Assembly (NCBI GenBank): GCA_028281865.1
Contig: JANQJB010000121.1
Location: 35,291 to 99,290 of the forward strand
Direction of reading: 5' to 3'
Source of the DNA: Marinagarivorans sp.
GTDB lineage: Bacteria > Pseudomonadota > Gammaproteobacteria > Pseudomonadales > Cellvibrionaceae
Length of the DNA stretch: 64,000 bases
The position numbers and the translations under genes are program-made. Positions 27,901 to 35,470 of the stretch are shown here, one piece after another (the stretch's first letter is position 1; every line of letters begins with the position of its first letter). Under the pieces are notes generated by a model. It was given only the letters and a program-made list of their open reading frames with translations, searched no databases and was not told the origin of the DNA.

Positions 27901-27997
27901 GCAATTGTTGAAAAGAAATAACACCAAAAACGATTAATAGAATCGACAGCACGGAAGCAAAAACCGGGCGTTTGATGCAAAAATCAGACAGTATCAC
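24914..27997 (-). CDS. RND efflux pump inner-membrane transporter (HAE1/AcrB-like)
   Basis: A 1027-residue proton-driven drug/solute exporter with the typical layout: N-terminal span (FCIKRPVFASVLSILLIVFG), large periplasmic loop, spans 2-6, a second block starting near residue 510 (FLRQPWWIGIIFAG) and the last six spans. The paired aspartates of the proton relay are in GLVVDDAIVVLENIYRRM (~400). PGAAANVVEARITEKLEE near the N-terminus and the C-terminal GLAAKNGILIVEFANQLR are HAE1 signatures. Length is normal. The adaptor gene lies 22 bp upstream on the same strand; no outer-membrane channel gene is present nearby, so a TolC-like partner must be elsewhere. Confidence 0.95.
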   Translation of the reverse strand: MILSDFCIKRPVFASVLSILLIVFGVISFQQLPLREYPNIDPPIVTVSTSYPGAAANVVEARITEKLEERIAGLEGIRTLTSSSSDGNSNIRIEFNLDRDIDAATNDVRDRVSRIIDDLPVEADVPEVQKQDSNDDVIMWLNLVSDKLTVPELTDYASRYLVDQFSVADGVARVRIGGGQEYAMRIWVDRFRLAAHRLTVSDIEDALRRENVELPAGQIESSARQFTLRVNRLFVEPESFAELALKRGDDGHIVRLGDVATVVKGTREHRISFRGNGVNMVGLGMVKQSTANTIDVSRSAREIAERLNPTLPEGMEIKQSYDSAVYIEQAIQEVYKTLAIAIALVVLVILIFLRSVRAMLVPAVTVPVSLIATFILLQAMGFSINLLTLLALVLAIGLVVDDAIVVLENIYRRMQVYGETPLVAAFKGTRQVGFAVIATTAVLVAVFAPITVIKGDIGRLFSEFALTMTAAVIFSSFVALTLSPVLASLLLKQNSKINNSDDETRENKSAYLKLLKFFLRQPWWIGIIFAGIVAIAFILVNKLPSEYAPKEDRGAFFIVVNGPEGASYAYMKKYMDEIERRLMPLAESGEAQRLLVRVPGFTGGAQTFNSGIVIVLLDDWANRRSAFEIIGEVRKTLADLPGVLAFPIMRQGIGGRLSKPVEFVIGGGSYEELASWRDTLVGKINENNPGFVGLDWDYKETSPQIRININYDRAADLGVSVSNIGRTLESMLASRRVTTFLESGEEYDVIIEGIRELQNSPQDLTNIYLRSDRSGELIPLSNVVSFSEYGTSKSLNRYNRTRAITLTANLKDDFPLGEALSFLETTVKEHLPEQVVVDYKGRSRDYKYAGGSTFMMFGLGVLVMFLVLAAQFESYVNPFIIILTVPLAIAGGLLGLYVTGNSLNLFSQIGLIMLIGLAAKNGILIVEFANQLRNEGKSIIDAITTSAAVRLRPIVMTSITTITGSIPLILSFGAGSENRMVLGVTLLSGVAFATIFTLFVVPTVYTLLARFTTSSDYVARKLEKEMN

Positions 27998-28019
27998 AGC
28001 GTATTTGCCCTACTCTACT

Positions 28020-29084
28020 TTACGACGCTTCGTCAGCAGTCTCGGCGGCGTTATCAAAAGTTCTTTGTAAAATGTTCACAGCAGTACCCTCGCGCAAACG
28101 CAGCAAGCCTTCAGTGACCACTTTGTCGCCGATGTTTAGGCCCTCAAGAATAACGATTTTGCCTTTGCTGCGCGCGCCGGTTATCACTGCTTGCCTACGA
28201 GCGATATTTTTTTCATCAATTTTATAAACAAATTGTTCAGTTCCAAATTGCAACAGAGCTTCTTCAGGCAACAATAAAGAGGGTTTGGGCTGGCGTCTAA
28301 ACTCCACCGCCATCAACATGCCGGGCCTTAAAACCTTATTTTCGTTTGGTAGCTTTGCACGCACGCGAATCGAACGCGTTCGCACAACGACACGCGAGTC
28401 AATGCTGGAGATTTCACCGGAAAAAATCTGATCGCTCAGATCTAATGCTCTGGCGTTAATTTTTAAGCCTGGTTCGACAACATCAATAAACGCCGAAGGG
28501 AGGGTAATATCAAGCTTCATGATGCTATCGTCATCTAATGTAGCGATCGTATCACCCGGCCGCACCAGCGTTCCGATGCTGACCTCACGCAAGCCCAACA
28601 CGCCCGCGAATGGCGCTAAGATCAGTCGATCTTTTAATTGCGAGCGCGTTGCCTGGAACTCTGCCTCCGCCGCCTGCCATTCTCGCCTGCGCTGGTCCAG
28701 CAGCGACTCAGATGACAAGCCCGATGTGACTAATTTTTTTACCCTTTCGTATTGGCGCTCTGCCTCGTCGGTCTTCGCTTTTGCTGACGCGAGCTGAGCA
28801 TGCTCTTGGTTGTCGGTCATTTCCACCAAGATTTCGCCCTGCTCCACCCTCTTGCCATCATCAAAGTGCAGCTCGCTAATGGTGTCGGTAACAGTTGCCG
28901 AAATTGTCACAGCTTCGTTGGCGCGAAGCGTACCAAGTGCCTCTATCCTTTCTGAAAACTCTTCAAGTGCCATGGTATGGACAAACACCGGCGCCGATGG
29001 TGGCTGGGCTGATATCACCTGGCTCATCGAAAGCAACATAACAAAGCTTAAACTACAAAGAGGTCGAATCACATTCACGGACAA
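28020..29084 (-). CDS. RND efflux periplasmic adaptor (membrane fusion protein)
   Basis: A 354-residue adaptor. Residues ~1-26 form a signal peptide (hydrophobic run ending VISA). A lipoyl-type half domain begins EALGTLRANEAVTISATVTDTI, followed by a short coiled-coil hairpin (~88-140; AKTDEAERQYERVKKLVTSGLSSESLLDQ), the second lipoyl half (LILAPFAGVLGLREVSIGTLVRPGD) and beta-barrel and membrane-proximal domains (VRAKLPNENKVLRPGMLMAVEF, VTEGLLRLREGTAV). It links the RND transporter downstream to an outer-membrane channel. Probable two-gene operon; no adjacent regulator gene was seen. Confidence 0.93.
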   Translation of the reverse strand: MSVNVIRPLCSLSFVMLLSMSQVISAQPPSAPVFVHTMALEEFSERIEALGTLRANEAVTISATVTDTISELHFDDGKRVEQGEILVEMTDNQEHAQLASAKAKTDEAERQYERVKKLVTSGLSSESLLDQRRREWQAAEAEFQATRSQLKDRLILAPFAGVLGLREVSIGTLVRPGDTIATLDDDSIMKLDITLPSAFIDVVEPGLKINARALDLSDQIFSGEISSIDSRVVVRTRSIRVRAKLPNENKVLRPGMLMAVEFRRQPKPSLLLPEEALLQFGTEQFVYKIDEKNIARRQAVITGARSKGKIVILEGLNIGDKVVTEGLLRLREGTAVNILQRTFDNAAETADEAS

Positions 29085-29383
29085 TCCACCGAGCGGGTAT
29101 TTTATAAGTAGACATACGTATCCGAGGAAAAATCGGTTCGGAAGATTCGATTAGACAAACTGAAACCGGTTTGTTTCTCGGCTATTTTTCGCACAAGTTT
29201 TAGCAGCATACGGAAACGCGTCGGTGAATACAAATCCGACACGAGTTGGCACTCAGTATTTACAGGGCACATGGGGCAATTTTGAGATAGGTTCTAGTAC
29301 CCGCTTGTTAGCCTGGGGTAAGATGTCGCGCCGTCTTAACTTTTGCAAATCAAGCTTTTGAAACTCAGGCGTTTAGAACTCAA
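29085..29383. promoter_or_regulatory. Divergent promoter region, RND pump versus CNNM gene
   Basis: About 300 bp between divergent genes. Palindromes ATACGTAT (29114-29121) and AAACCGGTTT (29163-29172) lie upstream of the adaptor gene and may be regulator sites, but neither can be tied to a known regulator. Confidence 0.3.
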
Positions 29384-30448
29384 ATGACTTTACTTCTTAT
29401 CTACCTCTCTATTGCTATCGGTGTTTCATTCCTGTGCTCTATTCTAGAGGCTGTGCTGCTATCGGTCACTCCCAGCTTTGTCGAGCAGAAATTACAGCAG
29501 TCACCCCGCTCAGGAAAAAGACTTAAGCTAGTCAAAGACAATCTCGAGAACTCGATATCGGCGATTCTCATTCTCAATACTTTTGCACATACCATGGGCG
29601 CAGCAGGTGTCGGCGGACAAGCCCTGAAATTATTCGGGGAAAAATGGGAGACCGCGATTGCTATTGCTCTTACGCTAGCAATTTTATATTTATCCGAAAT
29701 TATTCCCAAAACCCTGGGTGCCAGCTACTGGCGCCAAATTGCGCAACCTGCAGCGTTTTTAATAACGTTATTAGTAAAATTGGTTTATCCGCTTGTTTGG
29801 TTTTCTAGCACAATTACTAGACTCTTTACCAAGCAAAAAATGTCGCATATTAGTCGCGAAGAAATCCTCGCGTTTGCGACACTAGGTTATAAGGGTGGCG
29901 TGCTTGGCAACCAAGAAAACTTAATTATTAATAATATTCTTACGCTTCGCGAAATGAGGGTCCAGCATATATTGACACCAAGGTCTGTCGTGCACGCGGT
30001 CGAAAAGTCTACCTCACCTGAAGATGTTCTAAATCTGCCTCGTAGCGAGCAATTCTCTCGCATACCTATATTCGAAGAAAATATTGATAATATTGTCGGC
30101 GTTGTACTTGTAAAAGATATATTGGAACGTTATCGAAAAAATCAGCTCCCCAAGACCATCGGAGAAATGACGGACACCATTCACCGGGTTAGCGAAAAAT
30201 TACCTGTTTTACAATTGTTAGATGTTTTTATTAAACGCTCGGAACATATTTTTGTTGTAGAAGACGAATTTGGCCAGACCGAGGGTATCGTCACACTGGA
30301 AGATGCAATAGAAACGTTAATCGGCAGAGAAATTACTGACGAAACCGACGCGATCGATGACTTGCAGAGTTTCGCGAAGCGTAAGTTCCGTGAGCGGGTG
30401 CGACGCAATGACAAGCTAATCGATAACTCTGATATATCCGATAACTAA
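29384..30448 (+). CDS. CNNM/CorC-family (DUF21 + CBS) membrane protein
   Basis: A 354-residue protein. Residues ~1-170 are a DUF21/CNNM membrane domain with four hydrophobic segments and the conserved stretch LYLSEIIPKTLGASYW. Residues ~185-330 form a CBS pair (TPRSVVHAVEKS...IPIFEENIDNIVGVVLVKDIL, and HIFVVEDEFGQTEGIVTLEDAIETLIGREI). The C-terminal CorC/HlyC domain usual in longer relatives is absent: only ~25 basic residues follow. Family members are linked to Mg2+ or Na+ transport and magnesium homeostasis. It stands alone with its own upstream region. Confidence 0.88.
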   Translation: MTLLLIYLSIAIGVSFLCSILEAVLLSVTPSFVEQKLQQSPRSGKRLKLVKDNLENSISAILILNTFAHTMGAAGVGGQALKLFGEKWETAIAIALTLAILYLSEIIPKTLGASYWRQIAQPAAFLITLLVKLVYPLVWFSSTITRLFTKQKMSHISREEILAFATLGYKGGVLGNQENLIINNILTLREMRVQHILTPRSVVHAVEKSTSPEDVLNLPRSEQFSRIPIFEENIDNIVGVVLVKDILERYRKNQLPKTIGEMTDTIHRVSEKLPVLQLLDVFIKRSEHIFVVEDEFGQTEGIVTLEDAIETLIGREITDETDAIDDLQSFAKRKFRERVRRNDKLIDNSDISDN

Positions 30449-30644
30449 TAATTTGCAGCTGGCCATATACGATACAGTTAGCGGATAGCTAACACATTCA
30501 GATATGCATTGACCTGATTCGTAGAACAAAGCTTAATTCAAGCAATACATCTCAGCAAGAGTTCGCAATTCTGCGTTTTTCTTTAGCTCGTTGCCTTGCT
30601 AGTTTGTTATATTGATATTGGAAAAACTCTACGGAGAGAATCAA

Positions 30645-31307
30645 ATGAAACCCCACACCCTAATCTCGATAATGTTTGTTTTCTGTTTTTCTGGCTGTAA
30701 TGGAGATGGCAATATAAGCCAGTTGCAACTTGCTCCTGACAACAGGATCGAGCAAATAAATATTCCTTTTTACGAACATGGATACAACAATTTTTCAACT
30801 CAAGTGATTGAATCTGTAGGCGACTTAGATGCGTTTCAACAACAAGTCAATATGCAAGAAGGTTGGAACAATAATCGTGCTGAGTTCTTGTTGGAGCTCA
30901 ACAAAAACTCAGCCAAATTAACCCAATATAATATTTTGCTATTTCGTCTTACTGCGCCCTCTGGCTCCATTACCTTCACACCGCAACCACCCGTTTTAGA
31001 CAATGAAGGCAACCTTGTTATTGATATTCACCACGATGTACCGGAGGGCGGCACTGCCGATATGGCTTACTACGCCTTGGCTTATCTAGTAAATAAATCT
31101 GTCTCGCAGGTTAACTTTCTGATTGGCGAGAGAAAAGAAATTATTGCCAACGACAAAAAACTTGCTTTCTTTCCGTTGAATTGCGCCTCATATTATGACG
31201 GGTGTAATTGGTGCTCGCATTCAGAACCACCGGGTGGCATTAGATGCACTGAGCGTTTTTGCTCAATAGATAATTATGGCGAAGCAAAATGTGAAAGATG
31301 GGAATAA
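30645..31307 (+). CDS. Lipoprotein of unknown function
   Basis: A 220-residue lipoprotein from ATG 30645, which has a GGAGAG ribosome-binding site; an upstream in-frame ATT at 30612 is less credible. Signal peptide ends in lipobox FSGC (Cys ~18). The body is a compact, mostly beta domain, with a C-terminal cysteine-rich tail (six Cys in the last ~40 residues, including SYYDGCNWCS and FCSIDNYGEAKC), which suggests disulfides in the periplasm. I recognise no family. It is convergent with the large TSP3 lipoprotein and separated from it by a bidirectional hairpin. Confidence 0.75.
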   Translation: MKPHTLISIMFVFCFSGCNGDGNISQLQLAPDNRIEQINIPFYEHGYNNFSTQVIESVGDLDAFQQQVNMQEGWNNNRAEFLLELNKNSAKLTQYNILLFRLTAPSGSITFTPQPPVLDNEGNLVIDIHHDVPEGGTADMAYYALAYLVNKSVSQVNFLIGERKEIIANDKKLAFFPLNCASYYDGCNWCSHSEPPGGIRCTERFCSIDNYGEAKCERWE

Positions 31308-31327
31308 TCCACCTTAAGAGTTTTAAA

Positions 31328-31361
31328 AGTCGCTCGCTAAAATTCCTTTTTATGAGCGACT
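31328..31361. terminator. Bidirectional terminator between convergent lipoproteins
   Basis: Stem AGTCGCTC (31328-31335) pairs with GAGCGACT (31354-31361) across an 18-base T-rich loop. It is flanked by TTTTAAAA on the left and by AGAAAAATA on the right, allowing use in either direction. It lies midway between the two convergent stop codons. Confidence 0.6.
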
Positions 31362-31393
31362 AGAAAAATATCTTTAGTTACTTCAATTGAAAA

Positions 31394-34300
31394 TTATTCT
31401 GCCTCCGGCCCGTTTAGGCTGAACAATATTAAACTGTTTTTGTCATTGACAAATCCGCCCATGGAACCGTCACCAGAGATGCGCAAAGATCGGTGATTGA
31501 TCTTCCCATTTCCCGATATGTTTCTAAATATTTTCGTTAAAGTATAATCGGCTTCATACAGCCACGCTTGTTCAGGATTATTGAACGTATCAATTGCACC
31601 AACTATTTGCCCAGTCGGGCTCACTTCTATATTGTTGGGGTAGGGGTTAGCGTCCAGCTGAGTGAGGCCATAATTAGCTTCAATATCAATAACACCGAAG
31701 GCATACGGCGCACCGCTTGCCGCGTAAGCGATCGTACCATCGCGATTTAATGCAATATCACGCCCATTGCTTGGAAAGCTACTTTGACCGGGAATTTTTT
31801 CAACTAGCAACTGACTTTTTAAACTGTTGTAACGCAACGCATAACAGAAGATCAGGCTTTGCGTTGTTTGGCATAGCCGATTGCCGTTTACATTGATATC
31901 TTGCTCCAGAACTCTGCGGCTTTGAGGATTCGTGCTCTCCACTTCGATAGGTTCTCCGGTAAAAGCAGAGAACGCTTTACTATCACTTGTATAAATTAAA
32001 TCATCATTTGTTGTGCGACTAAAATTAAATCGCCCGCCGGAAAAATCATCGCTCGACCAACCTTGAATGTCGCTGTTATCGGATAGATCAACAATAAGCA
32101 TCTCATTTCCATTTGCAATAAATAAATAATCGCCGTTGTGGCTAACCTCCATCTTCCCGAGAAAACTACTAATATCCTCAACACGCTTAACTAAAGCACC
32201 GGTATAGGAATTGTAAATATCTATGTCGCCACCGCTACCATTATTGGCATAAACATAAGGGCGAACAGGATCAAAAACGATTTCGTTGAACGAACCACTT
32301 ATCTCATGCCTTAAACCAATATTTTCGCCGCCCACCCATAAGCTCACATTTATATTTTCGCCTATATTATCCCGCGTATTTGTTGAGTTAAGAACGATTT
32401 GCGCTTCGTGCAATTTATCGTTTTCTACTACACTAGGATCAACTGCCACTCGAATTTTTCCAGGTTCAACCAATTCTACAGCTTCAATCCATGGCACATC
32501 ATACGAAACATCGATTGAGGTAATTTCAAAACCATTACTGTCGAACACATCGATAACACGCTCCAGATGGCTGTGATTGGGGAATTGCGAAAACGCGAGG
32601 CCATTTTCGGGAACGTAAACTGAATGGTCAGATGCAAGAACCGAAATTGCAATTGTTTGCCTGTGACTTCCTCCGTTAACCCTTTCTGCGTGCACAATAA
32701 TTTCACCCCTGTGTTCACCCTCAGGTAAGCTCACCGGGTTGACTGAAAACTTAATATCGGAGCCATTTTCGTTAACGGTTCCACTGGACTCAATTTTTAT
32801 TGCGTCTTCGAATGGGAAGTCAGGCATAAAGGAAAAGCTATAATTATTTTCTCCTGTATTAATTTTTGCATTCACAGTTTGATAAATCTCACTGCCATGC
32901 CCAGCGCTGACATCGAGCTCTATCGCCTGTGTATCGAGGCTAAACTCGGGATTAACAACATTAACGGTGATAGTTCGAACTCTCTGAGTGCTGTCGGCAA
33001 GTACATCAAAAATTATATTTGTCGCATAAGATCCGGGCATTAAATTAGTTGTATCGACTTTTACAATTAAATTTCCACCGCCCTTAGCAGCAGCCAGTTC
33101 CGGAACAGCCCAATCTTCACTGCTAGAAACTTCCCAATCGGCGCCCTGATTCGTCACCTGATAAACGACATCTGACATTTGTCTATCTGAACCGTAAACA
33201 CGCTGCAATTCATCGGGCGAATCCGAAACCGTTAACGCCACATGCGCGGTTGGGTCCAGAGGAAACGCATCGATGTCATCGACAACGCCGTCATTGTCAT
33301 CATCGGGGTCAGCATTGTCTCCAATGCCGTCTTTATCAGCGTCGCTGGTTTCCGAAGCGTCGAGTGGGAAGGCGTCACTGATGTCGGGTACAACATCATT
33401 ATCGTCATCATCATCGGCGTTATTGCCAATCCCATCCCTGTCTGTATCGACAGCTTCCGAGGGGTCAAAGGGAAATGCATCCACGCTATCAGGCGTCGAG
33501 TCGTTGTCATCATCTTGGTCGGCATTGTCACCAATGCCGTCGTTATCTGCATCGCTTGATTCGGAAGCTAACAGAGGAAAAGCATCATTAATATCCGGTA
33601 CCGAGTCATTGTCGTCGTCGACATCGGCGTTGTTGCCAATTCCGTCGGCATCACTGTCAACTGACTCAGTCGGGTCCAGTGGAAAGGCATCTACAGCATC
33701 GAGCACCGAATCGTTGTCATCGTCGGCATCCGCATTATCACCAATTCCGTCGAGGTCTGAATCTTTGCTTTCCGAGCTATCATTTGGAAATTTATCCTCG
33801 GTATCCGGTACGCCGTCGTTGTCAGAATCAAGCGTTCCTGGGTCTTGAGGATTTTGCGGGTTTTGCGGATTTCCGTTATTGCCATTTGGGTTGTTAGGAT
33901 CAAACGGACCCGAATAGTTTGTCAGCTCAACGAGCTCGCCGCCCGTTGAGGTCACCCGGCGACGCACAATACCAAGCCCCTCGACAAACCAAAATTCCCC
34001 GTTGTACTGCAATATAACCTCAGTCCCATCTATATTAGCTCGCGCTTCAATTTCAAAGCTCGCGCCGCGCGCGTTAAAAGTGCCGTAGGGAACAGTTACC
34101 TGTTGCTCACCGAGATAACGTGAGCTCCCAGTCACATTTATATTTCTTCGCCCGTAAGTTGGCGAAATATCCACTGTGCCACCTGTATTTAAACTCGCGG
34201 TTGCTCCTATAGATGCGCCTTCATTTAGTACTGCAAGATAATTGTTAAAGGTAAGATCGACAGTAAAAACCCCGACACCGGCGATAACAACTGACGGAAG

Positions 34301-34663
34301 ATAAACACCTTGAATGCCCACCGTATTGGTATCAGTAAAGATATTCTCGGTCGCACCAGAGGCATGCTGGTACACCTCTACCGAATTGCCTGACAGCACT
34401 TTGGTTTCGCGAATTGATGTGGCTTGATTCTGATAGTTGTAATACCAGCGAGCCTGCGTGTCGCTCGGTAACCAGGCACTTTTTTCCAGACCACGCACTG
34501 CACCGGAACCAGAGCTGCTTGAGTTCGGCCCTCCGACACTCGGTACGACAGGCCCAGACCCGCTGCTGCTTCCTCCTCCACCGCTTCCACAAGCGGTCAA
34601 TACCAAGGAGGCAGTTAGTGTCAGTAAAGTGAAGATTAAGGACCGATTAATCGCTTTAAACAT
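31394..34663 (-). CDS. Large lipoprotein with TSP type 3 calcium repeats and propeller-like end
   Basis: A ~1089-residue surface lipoprotein (lipobox LTAC near residue 22 from the preferred ATG at 34663; an ATG 15 bp upstream lacks a ribosome-binding site). The order is: low-complexity G/S linker; a ~200-residue beta domain; an N-P-G-Q-rich linker (~260-280); then thrombospondin type 3 repeats (~280-470) of the form DxDxDGIGDNADxDDDNDxxxD, which bind Ca2+; then BACON-like beta-sandwich repeats (SSSEDWAVPEL, YDVPWIEAVEL); and a C-terminal region with beta-propeller-like repeats (ALVKRVEDISSF..MEVSHNGDYLFIANG, IALNRDGTIAYAASG). It may bind glycans or other cells. No enzyme motif was seen. Confidence 0.8.
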   Translation of the reverse strand: MFKAINRSLIFTLLTLTASLVLTACGSGGGGSSSGSGPVVPSVGGPNSSSSGSGAVRGLEKSAWLPSDTQARWYYNYQNQATSIRETKVLSGNSVEVYQHASGATENIFTDTNTVGIQGVYLPSVVIAGVGVFTVDLTFNNYLAVLNEGASIGATASLNTGGTVDISPTYGRRNINVTGSSRYLGEQQVTVPYGTFNARGASFEIEARANIDGTEVILQYNGEFWFVEGLGIVRRRVTSTGGELVELTNYSGPFDPNNPNGNNGNPQNPQNPQDPGTLDSDNDGVPDTEDKFPNDSSESKDSDLDGIGDNADADDDNDSVLDAVDAFPLDPTESVDSDADGIGNNADVDDDNDSVPDINDAFPLLASESSDADNDGIGDNADQDDDNDSTPDSVDAFPFDPSEAVDTDRDGIGNNADDDDDNDVVPDISDAFPLDASETSDADKDGIGDNADPDDDNDGVVDDIDAFPLDPTAHVALTVSDSPDELQRVYGSDRQMSDVVYQVTNQGADWEVSSSEDWAVPELAAAKGGGNLIVKVDTTNLMPGSYATNIIFDVLADSTQRVRTITVNVVNPEFSLDTQAIELDVSAGHGSEIYQTVNAKINTGENNYSFSFMPDFPFEDAIKIESSGTVNENGSDIKFSVNPVSLPEGEHRGEIIVHAERVNGGSHRQTIAISVLASDHSVYVPENGLAFSQFPNHSHLERVIDVFDSNGFEITSIDVSYDVPWIEAVELVEPGKIRVAVDPSVVENDKLHEAQIVLNSTNTRDNIGENINVSLWVGGENIGLRHEISGSFNEIVFDPVRPYVYANNGSGGDIDIYNSYTGALVKRVEDISSFLGKMEVSHNGDYLFIANGNEMLIVDLSDNSDIQGWSSDDFSGGRFNFSRTTNDDLIYTSDSKAFSAFTGEPIEVESTNPQSRRVLEQDINVNGNRLCQTTQSLIFCYALRYNSLKSQLLVEKIPGQSSFPSNGRDIALNRDGTIAYAASGAPYAFGVIDIEANYGLTQLDANPYPNNIEVSPTGQIVGAIDTFNNPEQAWLYEADYTLTKIFRNISGNGKINHRSLRISGDGSMGGFVNDKNSLILFSLNGPEAE

Positions 34664-35470
34664 CGTGGAAAGCTCCATTTTTTTGAAAGGATTTACTCAT
34701 CTTGAGAGCTAAAACAATAGCTCTAATTTACACAAGTTATTGATAATATTAATATTTTTATAGGTGCAACACCTATTCTTGCCCTGTTTCCACGGTTTTT
34801 TGTATAGAGCAACAACTCACTAAGAGCCCGCGTTACATTAAGCTGGCACAAGTTCGAGCCGCTAATCTTAGCCCTATCCATTTATCTTGTTAATTTGGCG
34901 CGTAGTTTAACGCTTTCAAGTGATAGATGGGAGTGCATAGCCCAGATTTCCCGGACCTAGATTAGAACCTCTCCCAAAATACAAAATGAGATAGCTTCTA
35001 ACTATTAAGGCCTAAGCCAAGACTAAAGTTACGACAACACCGCTAATGAATTGGAATTGGCGCAGCCTCTATATTCATTAGCGACGCAGAAAATATCGAT
35101 ATTTAGCCTCGCGCCCGTCTCACTGCCCTAAAACGACCTGGGAAAATAAAGGCCCTGTCGCTTTGTATATTGTCAATTTCGGCAGCCAATGCCTATATCG
35201 GACAAAGCTGATCCAAAATGTCTCAGAACGTCTTCATAAGCCCCATCGCTGGCAACATTCAGAAATCCAATTCCACCGGCGCAAACCTAAATTCGCTTGC
35301 AGAGACCGTCCATTAAAAACCTTCTTTTGGCAAGTTTTTTAACAAGTGAATTTTTTCATCAATGTATTAAATCTCACTTCCCAATACCAAACAATCCGTT
35401 ACAATTATGCGCGAGTTTTGCTGCACACATTATACAACAACAATTTAACATGTGATTTGGGAGCCCTTTT
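34664..35470. other. ~800-bp gene-free region upstream of the SIR2 gene
   Basis: No coding sequence, RNA gene or repeat could be supported here. It must contain the divergent promoters of the TSP3 lipoprotein and the SIR2-domain gene. The last ~130 bp before 35471 are AT-rich (with CATTATACAA near 35429) and may hold the SIR2 gene promoter, but the -35 element is not convincing. Confidence 0.4.

Noticed and set aside
33273..33848. 191-codon plus-strand serine-rich frame
   Set aside because: Antisense of the aspartate-rich calcium repeats of the large lipoprotein; no ribosome-binding site or signal.
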